This document shows, piece by piece, positions 32,637 to 42,568 of a DNA stretch of 64,000 nucleotides. A program made the position numbers and the translations under genes. The DNA lies in NCBI GenBank assembly GCA_024403935.1, contig JAKSQV010000003.1, positions 24,986-88,985 on the forward strand, read 5' to 3'. Numbering within the stretch: position 1 is the first letter of the stretch; every line of letters begins with the position of its first letter. The stretch is from Ruminococcus sp. (GTDB taxonomy: Bacteria; Bacillota; Clostridia; Oscillospirales; Ruminococcaceae). Under the pieces are notes generated by a model that was not told the origin of the DNA, searched no databases, and saw only the letters and a program-made list of their open reading frames with translations.

Positions 32637-33803
32637 TCAGCTTTCGTAGTTGATCCTGTCGATTTTCTTATAACTTTTCAGATAAACATAATTTTCGCTT
32701 CTCACAAATCCCGTGTAGGAATCGTTGACCGCCGCGGTCGAGCGCAGCTTGCCGCTGAAATCATACGCGAGGACTGCATCTTTTGTCATTACGTAAGCCA
32801 GACCGTTTTCAACGGTGACATCAATGAGCGGACTTTCAAAGCCGACAATTACAGGCTCAGAGCTGCCGTCGCTGAACAGTATCATCTCATACTTTCGTCT
32901 GTCGTCGCTGTTGACTATGACAGCCGATTCACCGTTGTCGCTCGAACCTCCCGCAAGGTCGCCCTCATAGCGGTAGAACGAGCTTATCTGACCTTTGCTG
33001 TCAGCGTAGCCGCACGCCTCGATGCCGAGCACGAATGCGCCGCCGTCGAATCTGTATACATCAAGACCGAGCGTATCAAGTCCCGGAGAAGTCCATTTTG
33101 CCTTGTCCTCTGTGAAGCTTGCCTTCTGAACAGAGGTGACGAGCGATCCGTTTTCAGCATAGAAGTAGCTGATGACACAGCCCTGACTGTCTTCCTCAAA
33201 GCTTATGTCGTTCACGCGCTCTACGCATTTTCTCTCGTATATCATCTTACCCTTGCGGTCATAGACGATTATCTCGCAGTCATAGTTGTCAGAGGTCGTT
33301 ACCACTGCGGTATATCCCTCTTTGCTCAGCCTTGCGAACATTATATTCTTGTCGAGCTTGTTCGTATACAGAACGCCCGATTTATCCTCAACGCTGAACT
33401 CCGTACCGCCGCTCTCAAAGAGCAGTGCCCTTCCGTTCACGGCTTCCATAACGGCGTTTGTAAGTGCATGCTGCCGTCGTTTTATCTCGCCGCCCTCCTC
33501 GTTATAGAAGTATATGTATGCATCGCTCATGACAATGACATTTTCATTTGAGCAGCTGAGCTGGTACTGTGCTCCGCCGTTTATCTCGATAGGGAAGTTT
33601 CCCTCGGCAAGCTGTCCGTCGTTTACTATGGTCTTGTACTGTGTACCCAGTCCGCGCAGCTTTGGCATCCACAACTCCTGAGTATAGAACAGTACCGCTC
33701 CGATAGTTGCCAGCAAAAGCACTATCAGCAGCTTTATCCGCCGCTTTTTGCGTTTGTCCCTTTTTTTCTGCTCAACGATATCGTTGGCGTCGTACATTGG
33801 CAT
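32637..33803 (-). CDS. DUF5711 family membrane-anchored beta-propeller-like protein
   Basis: 388 residues. A basic N-terminus (KKRDKRKKRRIK) precedes one signal-anchor span at about 24-42. The remaining ~340 residues are extracytoplasmic, with recurring short beta-strand pairs of the type ..IVYDRKGKMIYER.. and ..AYDFSGKLRSTA.., which suggests a propeller. This matches DUF5711. It precedes the CvpA-like gene and follows truA on the same strand. Function is not established. Confidence 0.75.
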   Translation of the reverse strand: MPMYDANDIVEQKKRDKRKKRRIKLLIVLLLATIGAVLFYTQELWMPKLRGLGTQYKTIVNDGQLAEGNFPIEINGGAQYQLSCSNENVIVMSDAYIYFYNEEGGEIKRRQHALTNAVMEAVNGRALLFESGGTEFSVEDKSGVLYTNKLDKNIMFARLSKEGYTAVVTTSDNYDCEIIVYDRKGKMIYERKCVERVNDISFEEDSQGCVISYFYAENGSLVTSVQKASFTEDKAKWTSPGLDTLGLDVYRFDGGAFVLGIEACGYADSKGQISSFYRYEGDLAGGSSDNGESAVIVNSDDRRKYEMILFSDGSSEPVIVGFESPLIDVTVENGLAYVMTKDAVLAYDFSGKLRSTAAVNDSYTGFVRSENYVYLKSYKKIDRINYES

Positions 33804-33859
33804 TGTTCTGCCTCCTCTTGTTCCGCAGCCTGCTCCCTTGGGCAGTACCGTATTTCTGT

Positions 33860-34621
33860 CTATCTGTTGCCGAAGAGCTCGTCCTCGGAGTAGAAAACCC
33901 TGTTCAGGTACAGACCGTGTGCCATAGCAGTCCTGCCTGCGCGGAGACGGTCTTTTGCGGCGAGTATCTCCGGCATATCCTCCGGAGCTATCTTGCCCTC
34001 ATTGATATCCAGCAGAGTGCCCGCGATTATCCTAATCATATTATACAGAAAACCATTCCCTTTTACAAGCATTATCACGGAATCACCATTATTTTCTATG
34101 TCAAGGGAATAAATTGTTCGTACAGTTGTTGAAGTGTTTGTACAGTCGGCACAAAACGATGCAAAATCGTGAGTTCCGACAAGATATGCCGCTGCAAGCC
34201 GTGCCTTTTCAACATCAAAGGCGCGTCTGTAATGAAAAGCAAGGTCTGACGAAAAGGGGTCCTTTGACTCGCGGCAGTGCATCTTATAGATGTATTCCTT
34301 GCCCTTGCAGTCAAACCGCGCATGGAAATCAGGCGGCACATCCTCGCAGCTCAGAATGGATATGTCATCGGGAAGCTCCCCGTTCACTCCGCGGCAGAAG
34401 CCGAGAGTGCGGATATTGCTCTCTGTTTTGACATTGAAGCAGAAATTGTTTGCGTGAACTCCCGTATCCGTGCGCGAGCAGCCGATGATGCTCACAGGCT
34501 CGTTCAGCACCTTGGATACGGCTTTTTCAAGCACCTCCTGCACGGTAACGGCATTTGTCTGCCGCTGAAAGCCGTGGTATCCTGTTCCGCGGTAGGCGGT
34601 CATCACCTTCAGATTTCTCAT
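33860..34621 (-). CDS. truA: tRNA pseudouridine synthase A
   Basis: 253 residues. The catalytic Asp lies in CSRTDTGVHA (about 48-57), preceded by AYRGTGYHGFQRQ and followed by FHARFDCKGKEYIYKM and FLYNMIRIIAGTLLDINEGK, all TruA hallmarks. It makes pseudouridine at positions 38-40 of the anticodon arm. Its ATG overlaps the yfhO stop by 4 bases. truA normally follows ecfT directly in Firmicutes; here yfhO lies between them. Confidence 0.97.
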   Translation of the reverse strand: MRNLKVMTAYRGTGYHGFQRQTNAVTVQEVLEKAVSKVLNEPVSIIGCSRTDTGVHANNFCFNVKTESNIRTLGFCRGVNGELPDDISILSCEDVPPDFHARFDCKGKEYIYKMHCRESKDPFSSDLAFHYRRAFDVEKARLAAAYLVGTHDFASFCADCTNTSTTVRTIYSLDIENNGDSVIMLVKGNGFLYNMIRIIAGTLLDINEGKIAPEDMPEILAAKDRLRAGRTAMAHGLYLNRVFYSEDELFGNR

Positions 34622-37362
34622 TTTTCAACATCTTCCGTTCCGTTATTGCTGTCCGCAGACACAGCGGCTTCGCGGCGCGCTCTCCTGCGTTTCTTTCCTG
34701 CTTTTTCGGCAGCAAGCAGAAGAAGTGATACTGCCGCTGCTGACAGGCTGATAATTATGCCCGTGCCGAGACCGTCAGGAAAATATCTCAGCTCGACCTC
34801 ATGCTCTCCGGGACCGATCTCCGCACCGAGCATGGCATCGAACACCTTGACCGTCGGTACTTTCTCTCCGTCAACGAATACGCTCCAGCCGTTCTCGTAG
34901 GGTATCGAGAGGTAGAGCAGACCGCGGCTCCTGACATTTATCCAGCCCTTCAGCCTTGTATCGGAGAACTCTGTCAGTTCAAGCTGCTCGTCAGCGAATG
35001 CGGAATATGCCTTGTCGAAGGCTTCCTCGTCAAGAGCATAGACCTGTACATTGAACGTTCCCGAGGTCTTTTTCTCCTCGAAATTCAGTGTTGTCTCGAT
35101 AACACTGCCCTCCTGACCGTTTCCCATCGGGAATGCGATGGGGTAGTCATCAGCAGCAATATTGCTGTCGGCAGGTATGCCGTCACATTTTACATCTATC
35201 GTTTCGGCTGCACCGCCGTTGACATAGCCGTACAGATACGCTCCCTCCACGCCGTCGCAGATAAGGGTTGCCGATGCCTTTTCATTCGGGTCCGTGACCT
35301 CGTACGTACAGGAGCCTGAGCCGAAGCTTGTCCCCTCAGCATTCTCAAAGGTATAATCGCTGATGGAACGGCGCGTGAAAATACCATGCTTTGAGCCTGT
35401 TCCGAGCATGACAACATCATTCTGGAACTCAAACGGATTATCCGCAGCGGCGAGCTCAAGCTTGAGCACATCGCTGTTCATCATGAATCCTATCGACATG
35501 GGGTATCTGCTTCTGTAAAGGTGAGATGAGCCGCTCTCGGAAATGTGTTCGAGCGACATTTCGCTGTTATTCAGTCTGCTTCCCTTGGAAATAATATAGT
35601 TGATGCCCAGAAGATCGTTGACCATGGGCGTGGAATTGCGGTAGTAGTAGCGGTTGCCCGCCTCAGAGGAATAAAGCCCGAGCTTGCGGAAGTATCTTGT
35701 CACGGATACGTTCGCCATTGACGAGAACTGCGATACGCCGTTGTAGCCGTATAACGCGCCGTCATTGAGCGTGTAGACAGAGGCGATCTCCGACCGTGAG
35801 AACAGGCTTTCGTCGTCCTCGCGCATATCGGAAAGAAGCTCCTGTACGTTGTCGTTCAGGTACGGATAGGAAGTATAGCTTGAGCTTCCGACCGTCTTGA
35901 CACCGATGATCGTATTGCTTGTCAGCTCCGTGATAACTGCGGCAGCCAGCGCAGCGTTGATCGCGCGCCTGCGCGTGGTCCTGTTCCTGAACGGGAACAG
36001 TCTTCCTGCAATAAACACAAGCAGATACGCTGCCGTGATGATCGCAGATGCACGGAAAGCTCCGTCAAACGAGAATCCCTCGCCCGACTTGTTCGCCTTC
36101 CACACATTGAGCCCGAGAACGAATGCAGGTGCAGGAACGAGCAGGAAAAGCTGATATATCCTTATCCCTCCTGCCGTCATCACATCATAGGCGCGGTACG
36201 CCGCAGCAACGAGCAGGAAGCAGAATATGAACGCAAAGCGGTACGGTATCTGATTCGTTGCGTGGAAGCCGTGCCAGATGTAGTTCAGCACATTGAGGTT
36301 GCAGCTTACGAATATAAATGCAAGAAGCGATACAGAAGCGATTTTCTCACGTATCTTTATACCTGCCGAGAAAAGGAATACTCCGAACAGCACAACTGCA
36401 AGCATACCGCAGGCAAAATTGGGAAGTCCGTCCTTTTTCGCAGGCTCGCTGTAAGAGATGAGATTGGCAATAATGTCATACCATTTCTCGTACCATTTTA
36501 CTGTTTCGGGGAAATGGTTGTTTATGCTGTATGTGAGCTTCAGCCCCTCATAAGCAGGAACGAGCAGAAATGCTCCGAGCGCGATCCCTATCGCGGAAGA
36601 ACGGGCGATCAGCCAGAGCTTGCGGAAAAAGTCCTTCACACCCCTGCACTCTGTCACAGCCGCCGCAAAGAACGCGAAAAGCGTGAATACACAGGTAAAG
36701 AATCCGACATAGTAGTTGGATATGAGTGACAGCGCAAGAGCTGCGGTATACAGCTTCCACTTTCCCTCGCGGCACAGAGCAGTAAGCCCTGTCATAACAA
36801 GAGGGAACAGTGCGACCGTATCGAACCACATAACGTTCCAGTAGTAGCCGAGCATATAGCTGCACAGCGCAAACATAGCCGAAAATACAGGCGTTGAGAA
36901 ATCCCTGCGCTTGTAGGTATATCTCAGGAAGCGGTTGAAGAAAGCTCCCGAAAAGCCTATCTTTGCGACAAGTATATATGTCAGTGCATCGCGTGAGGTG
37001 CTGTTGCTGCTGAACACCGACAGCAGATTGAGCGGACTTGCGGCATAATATGATATGAGCGAAAGGAAGTTCGTACCCATACCGTTCTGCCACGAGTACA
37101 GGAATGAGCCTCCCGTTCTCAGCTTTTCGCTTTCTACGCGAAAAAACGGGTAATACTGGTGCCACAGGTCAACGACGAGCATCTGCTGTGAACCGAAGGG
37201 GTGAATGCCCTGCACGGCAAATCCGATGAGCATCAGGACCGACGGTATCAGAAAAGCAAGCAGATAATTCAGCACGCCCCTGTCAAACAGTATCCTGCCT
37301 GCCCTGCTTCTTCTGAAGCTCCTGTATGCAGATACAGCGGAGCTTCTCATATTGCGTTTCAT
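34618..37362 (-). CDS. YfhO family membrane protein
   Basis: About 914 residues with some 12-14 membrane spans in the first two thirds, including LLAFLIPSVLMLIGFAVQGIHPFG. After it come DLWHQYYPFFRVESEKLRTGGSFLYSWQNGMGTNF, the conserved outer loop of YfhO/GT-C-like proteins, and a large outer beta-rich domain. One more span at the C-terminus precedes a basic tail (GKKRRRARREAA). In Bacillus and Listeria YfhO-type enzymes glycosylate lipoteichoic acid. The ATG at 37362 is preferred because AAAGGAA lies just before it; an ATG at 37380 has no ribosome site. It overlaps truA by 4 bases and follows ecfT by 23 bp. Confidence 0.85.
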   Translation of the reverse strand: MKRNMRSSAVSAYRSFRRSRAGRILFDRGVLNYLLAFLIPSVLMLIGFAVQGIHPFGSQQMLVVDLWHQYYPFFRVESEKLRTGGSFLYSWQNGMGTNFLSLISYYAASPLNLLSVFSSNSTSRDALTYILVAKIGFSGAFFNRFLRYTYKRRDFSTPVFSAMFALCSYMLGYYWNVMWFDTVALFPLVMTGLTALCREGKWKLYTAALALSLISNYYVGFFTCVFTLFAFFAAAVTECRGVKDFFRKLWLIARSSAIGIALGAFLLVPAYEGLKLTYSINNHFPETVKWYEKWYDIIANLISYSEPAKKDGLPNFACGMLAVVLFGVFLFSAGIKIREKIASVSLLAFIFVSCNLNVLNYIWHGFHATNQIPYRFAFIFCFLLVAAAYRAYDVMTAGGIRIYQLFLLVPAPAFVLGLNVWKANKSGEGFSFDGAFRASAIITAAYLLVFIAGRLFPFRNRTTRRRAINAALAAAVITELTSNTIIGVKTVGSSSYTSYPYLNDNVQELLSDMREDDESLFSRSEIASVYTLNDGALYGYNGVSQFSSMANVSVTRYFRKLGLYSSEAGNRYYYRNSTPMVNDLLGINYIISKGSRLNNSEMSLEHISESGSSHLYRSRYPMSIGFMMNSDVLKLELAAADNPFEFQNDVVMLGTGSKHGIFTRRSISDYTFENAEGTSFGSGSCTYEVTDPNEKASATLICDGVEGAYLYGYVNGGAAETIDVKCDGIPADSNIAADDYPIAFPMGNGQEGSVIETTLNFEEKKTSGTFNVQVYALDEEAFDKAYSAFADEQLELTEFSDTRLKGWINVRSRGLLYLSIPYENGWSVFVDGEKVPTVKVFDAMLGAEIGPGEHEVELRYFPDGLGTGIIISLSAAAVSLLLLAAEKAGKKRRRARREAAVSADSNNGTEDVEK

Positions 37363-37385
37363 TGTCTTTTCCTTTGTCATAAACT

Positions 37386-38204
37386 TTATTTCATCAGGCG
37401 GTTGAAGACTATGCTCACGGCGATAGCCGCAGCATAGAAGAGTAACGTTATAATAAGCGCGATAACATCGCGTGCGGACGCTTTAAGCTGTCTCAGCCTT
37501 GTGCGTCCCTCGCCGCCGTTGTAACAGCGGCATTCCATAGCCGTGGCAAGCTCATCAGCACGTCTGAACGACGATATGAAAAGCGGAACGAGTATGGAGA
37601 TCATATTCTTTGCCCTTGTCATGAAGCTGCCGGAGTCTATCTCAGCTCCTCTTGCCTTCTGAGCCGACATTATCTTATCGGTCTCCTCAATGAGAGTCGG
37701 CACGAAGCGGAGTGCTATCGACATCATCATCGCAAGCTCATGCACAGGGAACTTCAGCAGTCTGAGCGGTGAGAGCAGACGCTCTATCGCATCCGTCAGC
37801 GTAATGGGTGAGGTGGTATATGTCAGCAGAGAGCTGCCCATGATGAGCAGGACTATCCTTATTATCATAAAGATGCTGATATTTACACCTTCGGAGGTGA
37901 TTTTGATAAATTTCCATTTGAAGTACACATCTCCGCCGTCAACGAGCAGGATATTCAGCAATGCCGTAATAAACAGGAACGGAAGAAGCGGCTTCACGCT
38001 CTTCCAGAACATTTTCAGCGGGATGTGTGACAGAAAGACCGCGATCATCGTATACGCTGCTCCTACGGCGAGACACGCCACGCTGCTTCCGGTAAAGAGC
38101 ATTAATATATAGATCATGGTAATGATGATCTTGAAGCGGGGGTCAAGACGGTGTATCAGGCTGTTTCCGGGGAAATACTGTCCTATGGTAACATCCTTCA
38201 GCAT
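37386..38204 (-). CDS. ecfT: ECF transporter transmembrane subunit EcfT
   Basis: 272 residues with about six spans. It starts DVTIGQYFPGNSLIHRLDPRFKIIITMIYI, typical of EcfT, and has the coupling-helix motifs AxxARG: MSAQKARGAEID and the second near FRRADELATAMECRCY. It forms the shared scaffold of group II ECF vitamin importers, joining the two ATPases to substrate-specific S components made elsewhere. Its start codon shares one base with the ecfA2 stop. Confidence 0.95.
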   Translation of the reverse strand: MLKDVTIGQYFPGNSLIHRLDPRFKIIITMIYILMLFTGSSVACLAVGAAYTMIAVFLSHIPLKMFWKSVKPLLPFLFITALLNILLVDGGDVYFKWKFIKITSEGVNISIFMIIRIVLLIMGSSLLTYTTSPITLTDAIERLLSPLRLLKFPVHELAMMMSIALRFVPTLIEETDKIMSAQKARGAEIDSGSFMTRAKNMISILVPLFISSFRRADELATAMECRCYNGGEGRTRLRQLKASARDVIALIITLLFYAAAIAVSIVFNRLMK

Positions 38205-39064
38205 TACTCTGCACCTCCGTTCAGGTGCTTCAGCAGCAGGTCACGCGCATACGGCACGGTATAGACCTCCTTGCCGAAGTCGAGCCCCTGCTTTTTCAGT
38301 TCCATGAAAACCTTGGTTATCTGTGGAACATCAAGCCCTATCTCAGCTATCTCCTCAGCTCTGCCGAACACCTTTTCGGTGTCATCATAGCAGAACAGCT
38401 TAGCCTTGTTCATAACGAGGATCTTGTCGGCAAAGCCTGCAATGTCCTCCATGCTGTGCGATACTATGAGAATGGTGTTTTTCCTGCGCTCATGGTACTG
38501 TCTGATATGTTCGAGTATCTTGTCTCTGCCTGCGGGATCAAGACCTGCCGTAGGCTCATCGAGAATGAGCACCTTCGGCTCCATAGCCATAACGCCTGCG
38601 ATAGCAACACGGCGTTTCTGTCCGCCTGACAGCTCAAACGGAGAGCGGCTGAGTAACTCCTCCTTCAGACCTATATCATGCGCTGTTTCAAGGACACGGC
38701 GTTTTATCTCCTTTTCGTCAAGCCCCATATTCCGAGGACCGAACGCAATATCCTTGAATACGGTCTCCTCGAATATCTGGTATTCGGGGTACTGGAAAAC
38801 GAGTCCCACCTGAAACCGCACGTCACGTATTTTCTTCTTGTCTGCCCATATATCCTGCCCGTCAAGCAGGACTGTGCCCGATGTCGGACGGAGCAGACCG
38901 TTGAAATGCTGTATCAGCGTGGATTTGCCTGAGCCTGTATGCCCCATCACGCCGACCATTTCTCCCTCTTCTATTTTCAGGTCCACATGATCGACAGCCG
39001 TCTTTTCAAACGGCGAACCGATGCTGTATGTGTATGTCAGCTGACGGGTCTCAAGAATTGCCAA
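38204..39064 (-). CDS. ecfA2: ECF transporter ATPase EcfA2
   Basis: 286 residues. ABC motifs: Walker A GHTGSGKSTL, Q-loop QVGLVFQYPEYQIFEETV, signature LSGGQKRRVAIAG, Walker B VLILDEPTAGLDP and H-loop VSHSM. The EcfA2-type C-terminal helical domain is present. It powers vitamin and metal uptake with EcfA1 and EcfT. It lies 3 bp behind ecfA1. Confidence 0.95.
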   Translation of the reverse strand: MAILETRQLTYTYSIGSPFEKTAVDHVDLKIEEGEMVGVMGHTGSGKSTLIQHFNGLLRPTSGTVLLDGQDIWADKKKIRDVRFQVGLVFQYPEYQIFEETVFKDIAFGPRNMGLDEKEIKRRVLETAHDIGLKEELLSRSPFELSGGQKRRVAIAGVMAMEPKVLILDEPTAGLDPAGRDKILEHIRQYHERRKNTILIVSHSMEDIAGFADKILVMNKAKLFCYDDTEKVFGRAEEIAEIGLDVPQITKVFMELKKQGLDFGKEVYTVPYARDLLLKHLNGGAE

Positions 39065-39067
39065 TGG

Positions 39068-39940
39068 TCATACCTCTTTCCGAATGAGTTGCTTATCTGA
39101 GAAGAGCCTGCGAACAGCTTCGACACATTCCTCCTCGGTGATGATACCCTGCGAAATGTCAAAGCCTGCCTTGCGCAGCTCCCACGCAAGCTCCGTAACC
39201 TGCGGCACATCGAGCCCTATCTCCATTACGCGCTCGACCTGTGCAAACACCTTGCGCGGCGTGTCGTCGAGAGCAACAGTGCCCTTGTCCATGACGACCA
39301 CACGGTCGCACTGAGCAGCTTCGTCCATATAGTGCGTTATAAGGACGATAGTGATGCCCTGTTCGCGGTTCATTTTTCTTATTGTTGCCATAACTTCTTT
39401 TCTGCCCTGCGGATCAAGCATTGCCGTTGGCTCGTCAAGAATGATGCATTTTGGCTGCATTGCGATAATGCCCGCGATAGCAATACGCTGTTTCTGTCCG
39501 CCAGAGAGCTGGCTCGGCGAGTGAAGACGGTAGTCGTACATATTAACGGCTTTAAGCGCATCATCCACGCGCTGTCTCATCTCATCATAGGGAACGCCGA
39601 GATTCTCAAGTGCAAACGCCACATCCTCCTCGACAACAGAGGAAACTATCTGGTTGTCGGGATTCTGGAACACCATGCCTGCACACTGACGAAGCTCGAA
39701 GATATGCTCCTCGTCTGCGGTGTCGATGCCGTTCACGACGACCTTTCCCTCTGTCGGGAGCAGTATCGCGTTGATGTGTTTGGCAAGAGTTGACTTGCCC
39801 GAGCCGTTGTGCCCGAGCACGGCGACGAATTCGCCTTCTTTTATAGTAAGGTCAATGCCTTTCAGCACCTCGGAGGCTTCTGCGCCCTCGTCCGCAGGAT
39901 AGCTGAAATGCAGACCGCTTATTTCGATGATATTACCCAT
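39068..39940 (-). CDS. ecfA1: ECF transporter ATPase EcfA1
   Basis: 290 residues with Walker [15 protein letters not shown]-loop [21 protein letters not shown], signature [13 protein letters not shown], Walker [14 protein letters not shown] and H-loop ITHYM. It is first of the ecfA1-ecfA2-ecfT set. Its ATG overlaps the stop of the small membrane protein upstream by one base (TAATG), so translation is coupled. Confidence 0.95.
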   Translation of the reverse strand: MGNIIEISGLHFSYPADEGAEASEVLKGIDLTIKEGEFVAVLGHNGSGKSTLAKHINAILLPTEGKVVVNGIDTADEEHIFELRQCAGMVFQNPDNQIVSSVVEEDVAFALENLGVPYDEMRQRVDDALKAVNMYDYRLHSPSQLSGGQKQRIAIAGIIAMQPKCIILDEPTAMLDPQGRKEVMATIRKMNREQGITIVLITHYMDEAAQCDRVVVMDKGTVALDDTPRKVFAQVERVMEIGLDVPQVTELAWELRKAGFDISQGIITEEECVEAVRRLFSDKQLIRKEV

Positions 39941-40293
39941 TATTCGACCGGCTCAATCGACATGATGCTGTCCATTCTTATGATCTTCGTAATAACGGGG
40001 CTGTCAGCCTTATTGGGCTTTTTCAGGTACTGTACCTTCATCCACTCGTCATCACATTCAAGAACGGTACATACTGCCGTCTGACTCAGCGACTCGATCA
40101 CGGTATCGCTAAAGATGAATTTGCATTTTTTTCCTATATATTCAGATATGAGCTTTGACATTTCAGGACCTCCGTTATTATTCATTTTCTTTTTAAGCCG
40201 GATTATTTCTGCTTTTTTCTTTTTGAGCTTTCTCTCTGAAGAAAGATACAAGCACATAAAACACATAAACAGGCCAAGATATGCATATTCCAT
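39940..40293 (-). CDS. Small membrane-anchored protein (117 aa), unknown
   Basis: One N-terminal span ([16 protein letters not shown]) is followed by a very basic helix ([19 protein letters not shown]). The ~70-residue C-domain is mostly beta-strands (KKCKFIF..., [18 protein letters not shown]..., [14 protein letters not shown]), which looks like a small SH3/Sm-like barrel. It is translationally coupled to ecfA1. I do not recognise a named family. Confidence 0.65.
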   Translation of the reverse strand: MEYAYLGLFMCFMCLYLSSERKLKKKKAEIIRLKKKMNNNGGPEMSKLISEYIGKKCKFIFSDTVIESLSQTAVCTVLECDDEWMKVQYLKKPNKADSPVITKIIRMDSIMSIEPVE

Positions 40294-40296
40294 AAT

Positions 40297-41160
40297 CTAT
40301 TTCTCCCATATCGCAGTTGAGCCGCAGGGAAGTGTCATACCCGTTGATCTTACGGGAAGACCGATCTCGTCGAAGCTCACTCTGCCGCCGAATCTGTCAG
40401 TCAGGACACTTCCGAGTATGTATCCCATAACGGACGGTGACAGACCTGTTGTATAGCTGTTTATCAGAAAAAAGAGCGGCTCGTCCGAAAGCACGCCCGA
40501 GCAGAGCTTCACGAGGTCATAAACGCTGTCCTCAAGCTTCCACACCTCGCCGCCGGGACCTCTGCCGTAACTCGGCGGATCCATGATAACCGCATCATAC
40601 CTGCGTTCACGGCGTATCTCACGCGCAATGAACTTCTCGCAGTCGTCCACTATCCAACGTATGGGCTTGTCAGCGAGACCTGATGCCGCTGCGTTATCAC
40701 GCGCCCACTGCACCATGCCCTTTGAGGCATCAACGTGGCAGACATTCGCGCCTGCCTCAGCACACGCGAGAGTTGCTCCGCCCGTGTAGGCGAAAAGATT
40801 CAGTACATTTATCTCACGTCCTGCGCCGCGTATCTTCTCAGCCATGAAATCCCAGTTGACAGCCTGTTCGGGGAACAGTCCCGTATGCTTGAAGCCTGTC
40901 GGACGGATGTTGAAGGTCAGAGCTTTGTAGTTTATTTTCCAGCTTTCCGGAAGCCGCCTGCGGAATTCCCACTCACCGCCGCCCTTATTTGAGCGGTGAT
41001 AATGGCCGTCTGCGCTTTTCCAGAGCGGCTCTGTCCTGTCCGTTCTCCATATTATCTGCGGATCGGGCCGTACAAGCGACACGTTTCCCCATTTTTCGAG
41101 TTTTTCTCCGTCGGACGTATCGAGTATCACATAGTCCTTCCAGTTGTTTGCAGTCCTCAA
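40297..41160 (-). CDS. Class I SAM-dependent methyltransferase, RlmI/RlmK-like
   Basis: 287 residues. The SAM site is VLNLFAYTGGATLACAEAG with an acidic residue in VCHVDASKGMVQWARDNA. The catalytic or base-contact motif is DAVIMDPPSYGRG, as in the RlmI/YwbD-type rRNA methyltransferase group. The N-terminal PUA-like domain of RlmI is missing. The start codon is TTG at 41160, 8 nt behind AAGGAG. It lies 12 bp behind the glmM-like gene and 3 bp before the small membrane protein. The RNA substrate is not known. Confidence 0.82.
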   Translation of the reverse strand: MRTANNWKDYVILDTSDGEKLEKWGNVSLVRPDPQIIWRTDRTEPLWKSADGHYHRSNKGGGEWEFRRRLPESWKINYKALTFNIRPTGFKHTGLFPEQAVNWDFMAEKIRGAGREINVLNLFAYTGGATLACAEAGANVCHVDASKGMVQWARDNAAASGLADKPIRWIVDDCEKFIAREIRRERRYDAVIMDPPSYGRGPGGEVWKLEDSVYDLVKLCSGVLSDEPLFFLINSYTTGLSPSVMGYILGSVLTDRFGGRVSFDEIGLPVRSTGMTLPCGSTAIWEK

Positions 41161-41172
41161 ATCAATGTCTCC

Positions 41173-42537
41173 TTAATGCGGCTGCTGGAGTGTCAGCCGT
41201 TGTTTTATGGTATCGGCGATCTGAAGCGCCATTGTATTTATCGTGGTGAAGTCCCTGCCCTCTATCATTATGCGGATAACAGGCTCTGCACCGACCTCAC
41301 GGACAACAACTCTGCCCTCCTCGCCGAGTATCTGCTCGAACTCGTCGATAATGCCGGTAACGGCGCGGTCGTTCTTCCACACCTCACGAAAACGCTTATC
41401 TATCGGGATATTAAGCATTACCTGCGGACACTTCTCAATGACAGCGGAAAGCTCGCTCAGCTTCTTCCCCGAACGATTCAGCGTGTCGAGAAGTCTTGCT
41501 CCCGTGAGCTGACCGTCAGCGGACGGGGCAAGGTCGGGAAACAGGATATGACCTGCGGGGTCGCCGCCGAGACTGTATCCGCATTCGAGCATACGGCGTA
41601 TCATGCTCCTCTCGCCGGGAGAAGAAGCGGATATTCCTATTCCGTTGGCTCGCGCGAACTGGAGCAGTCCGAGATTGTTTGCCTGCGTGAAAATGATAGA
41701 GCCGTTGCTGAGAGTGCCGTGCTCCTTCATATCCTTTGCACAAACAGCAACTATAACGTCGCCGTCAACGATATTCCCGAGCTCATCAATGGCGAGACAG
41801 CGTTCTGCCGCTCCGTCAAAGGCAATGCCGCAGTCGCACTTATTCTCGCCGACAAACCGCATAAGCGCGTCGATGTGTGTGCTTCCGCAGTCCTTGTTGA
41901 TGTTTTCTCCGTCGGGAACATTGCCCATGAGTACGACCTCAGCTCCGAGAGCAGAGAATATCTTCTCCGCAGTTGCCGAAGCACAGCCGTTTGCACAGTC
42001 TATCGCGACCTTCAGACCGCTGAGGTCTGCGCCGGCAATCTCTGTGATATGGGCGATATATTGCTCATTCGCCCTATCGGCAAATGTAAGCTTTCCATAT
42101 TTTCTGCGCGGTATCGGGATTATCTCCTCGGGAGAGTCGAGAATGAGCCTCTCTATCTCCTCTTCACGGTCGTCGCTGAGACGGTGGCCGTGTGACGAGA
42201 ACAGCTTTATACCGCTGAATTCCGCATTTATATGTGATGCGGTCACCATTATGCCGCCGCTTGCTCCGTTCTCCCTGACAAGCCATGCCAGTGCCGGAGT
42301 CGGCACCTTGCCGATAAGCTCGGCATCCGCTCCTGCAGAGCATATTCCCGCACAGAGGGCTGCGGCTATCGAATCAGAGGAGCTTCTTGTATCCATGCCG
42401 ATAAGAATACGTGTTCCCTCGGCGTTATTCCCGCCGAGCACCACTGCTGCTGCACGTCCTATCTGCAATGCAAGCTCGCAGGTGAGTTCCGTTACGGCTA
42501 TGCCGCGCATACCGTCACGTCCGAACAGTCTTCCCAT
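41173..42537 (-). CDS. Phosphoglucosamine mutase homologue with altered active-site loops
   Basis: 454 residues, GlmM length and layout: MGRLFGRDGMRG at the start and four alpha-D-phosphohexomutase domains. All four signature loops deviate. The phosphoserine loop reads TASHINAEF (S101 kept) instead of ASHNP. The metal loop reads DGAAER (241-246) instead of DGDGDR, with one Asp as Ala and one as Glu. The sugar loop reads GGDPAGH instead of GGEQSGH, and the phosphate loop REVGAEP instead of R-x-SGTEP. GlmM converts glucosamine-6-P to glucosamine-1-P for UDP-GlcNAc. Whether this protein still does so is doubtful, so I give no symbol. It precedes the methyltransferase gene and follows a papain-fold-like gene. 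Confidence 0.8.
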   Translation of the reverse strand: MGRLFGRDGMRGIAVTELTCELALQIGRAAAVVLGGNNAEGTRILIGMDTRSSSDSIAAALCAGICSAGADAELIGKVPTPALAWLVRENGASGGIMVTASHINAEFSGIKLFSSHGHRLSDDREEEIERLILDSPEEIIPIPRRKYGKLTFADRANEQYIAHITEIAGADLSGLKVAIDCANGCASATAEKIFSALGAEVVLMGNVPDGENINKDCGSTHIDALMRFVGENKCDCGIAFDGAAERCLAIDELGNIVDGDVIVAVCAKDMKEHGTLSNGSIIFTQANNLGLLQFARANGIGISASSPGERSMIRRMLECGYSLGGDPAGHILFPDLAPSADGQLTGARLLDTLNRSGKKLSELSAVIEKCPQVMLNIPIDKRFREVWKNDRAVTGIIDEFEQILGEEGRVVVREVGAEPVIRIMIEGRDFTTINTMALQIADTIKQRLTLQQPH

Positions 42538-42568
42538 TAGGAGTCCCCCTTTCTTGTAGAATACGTTG

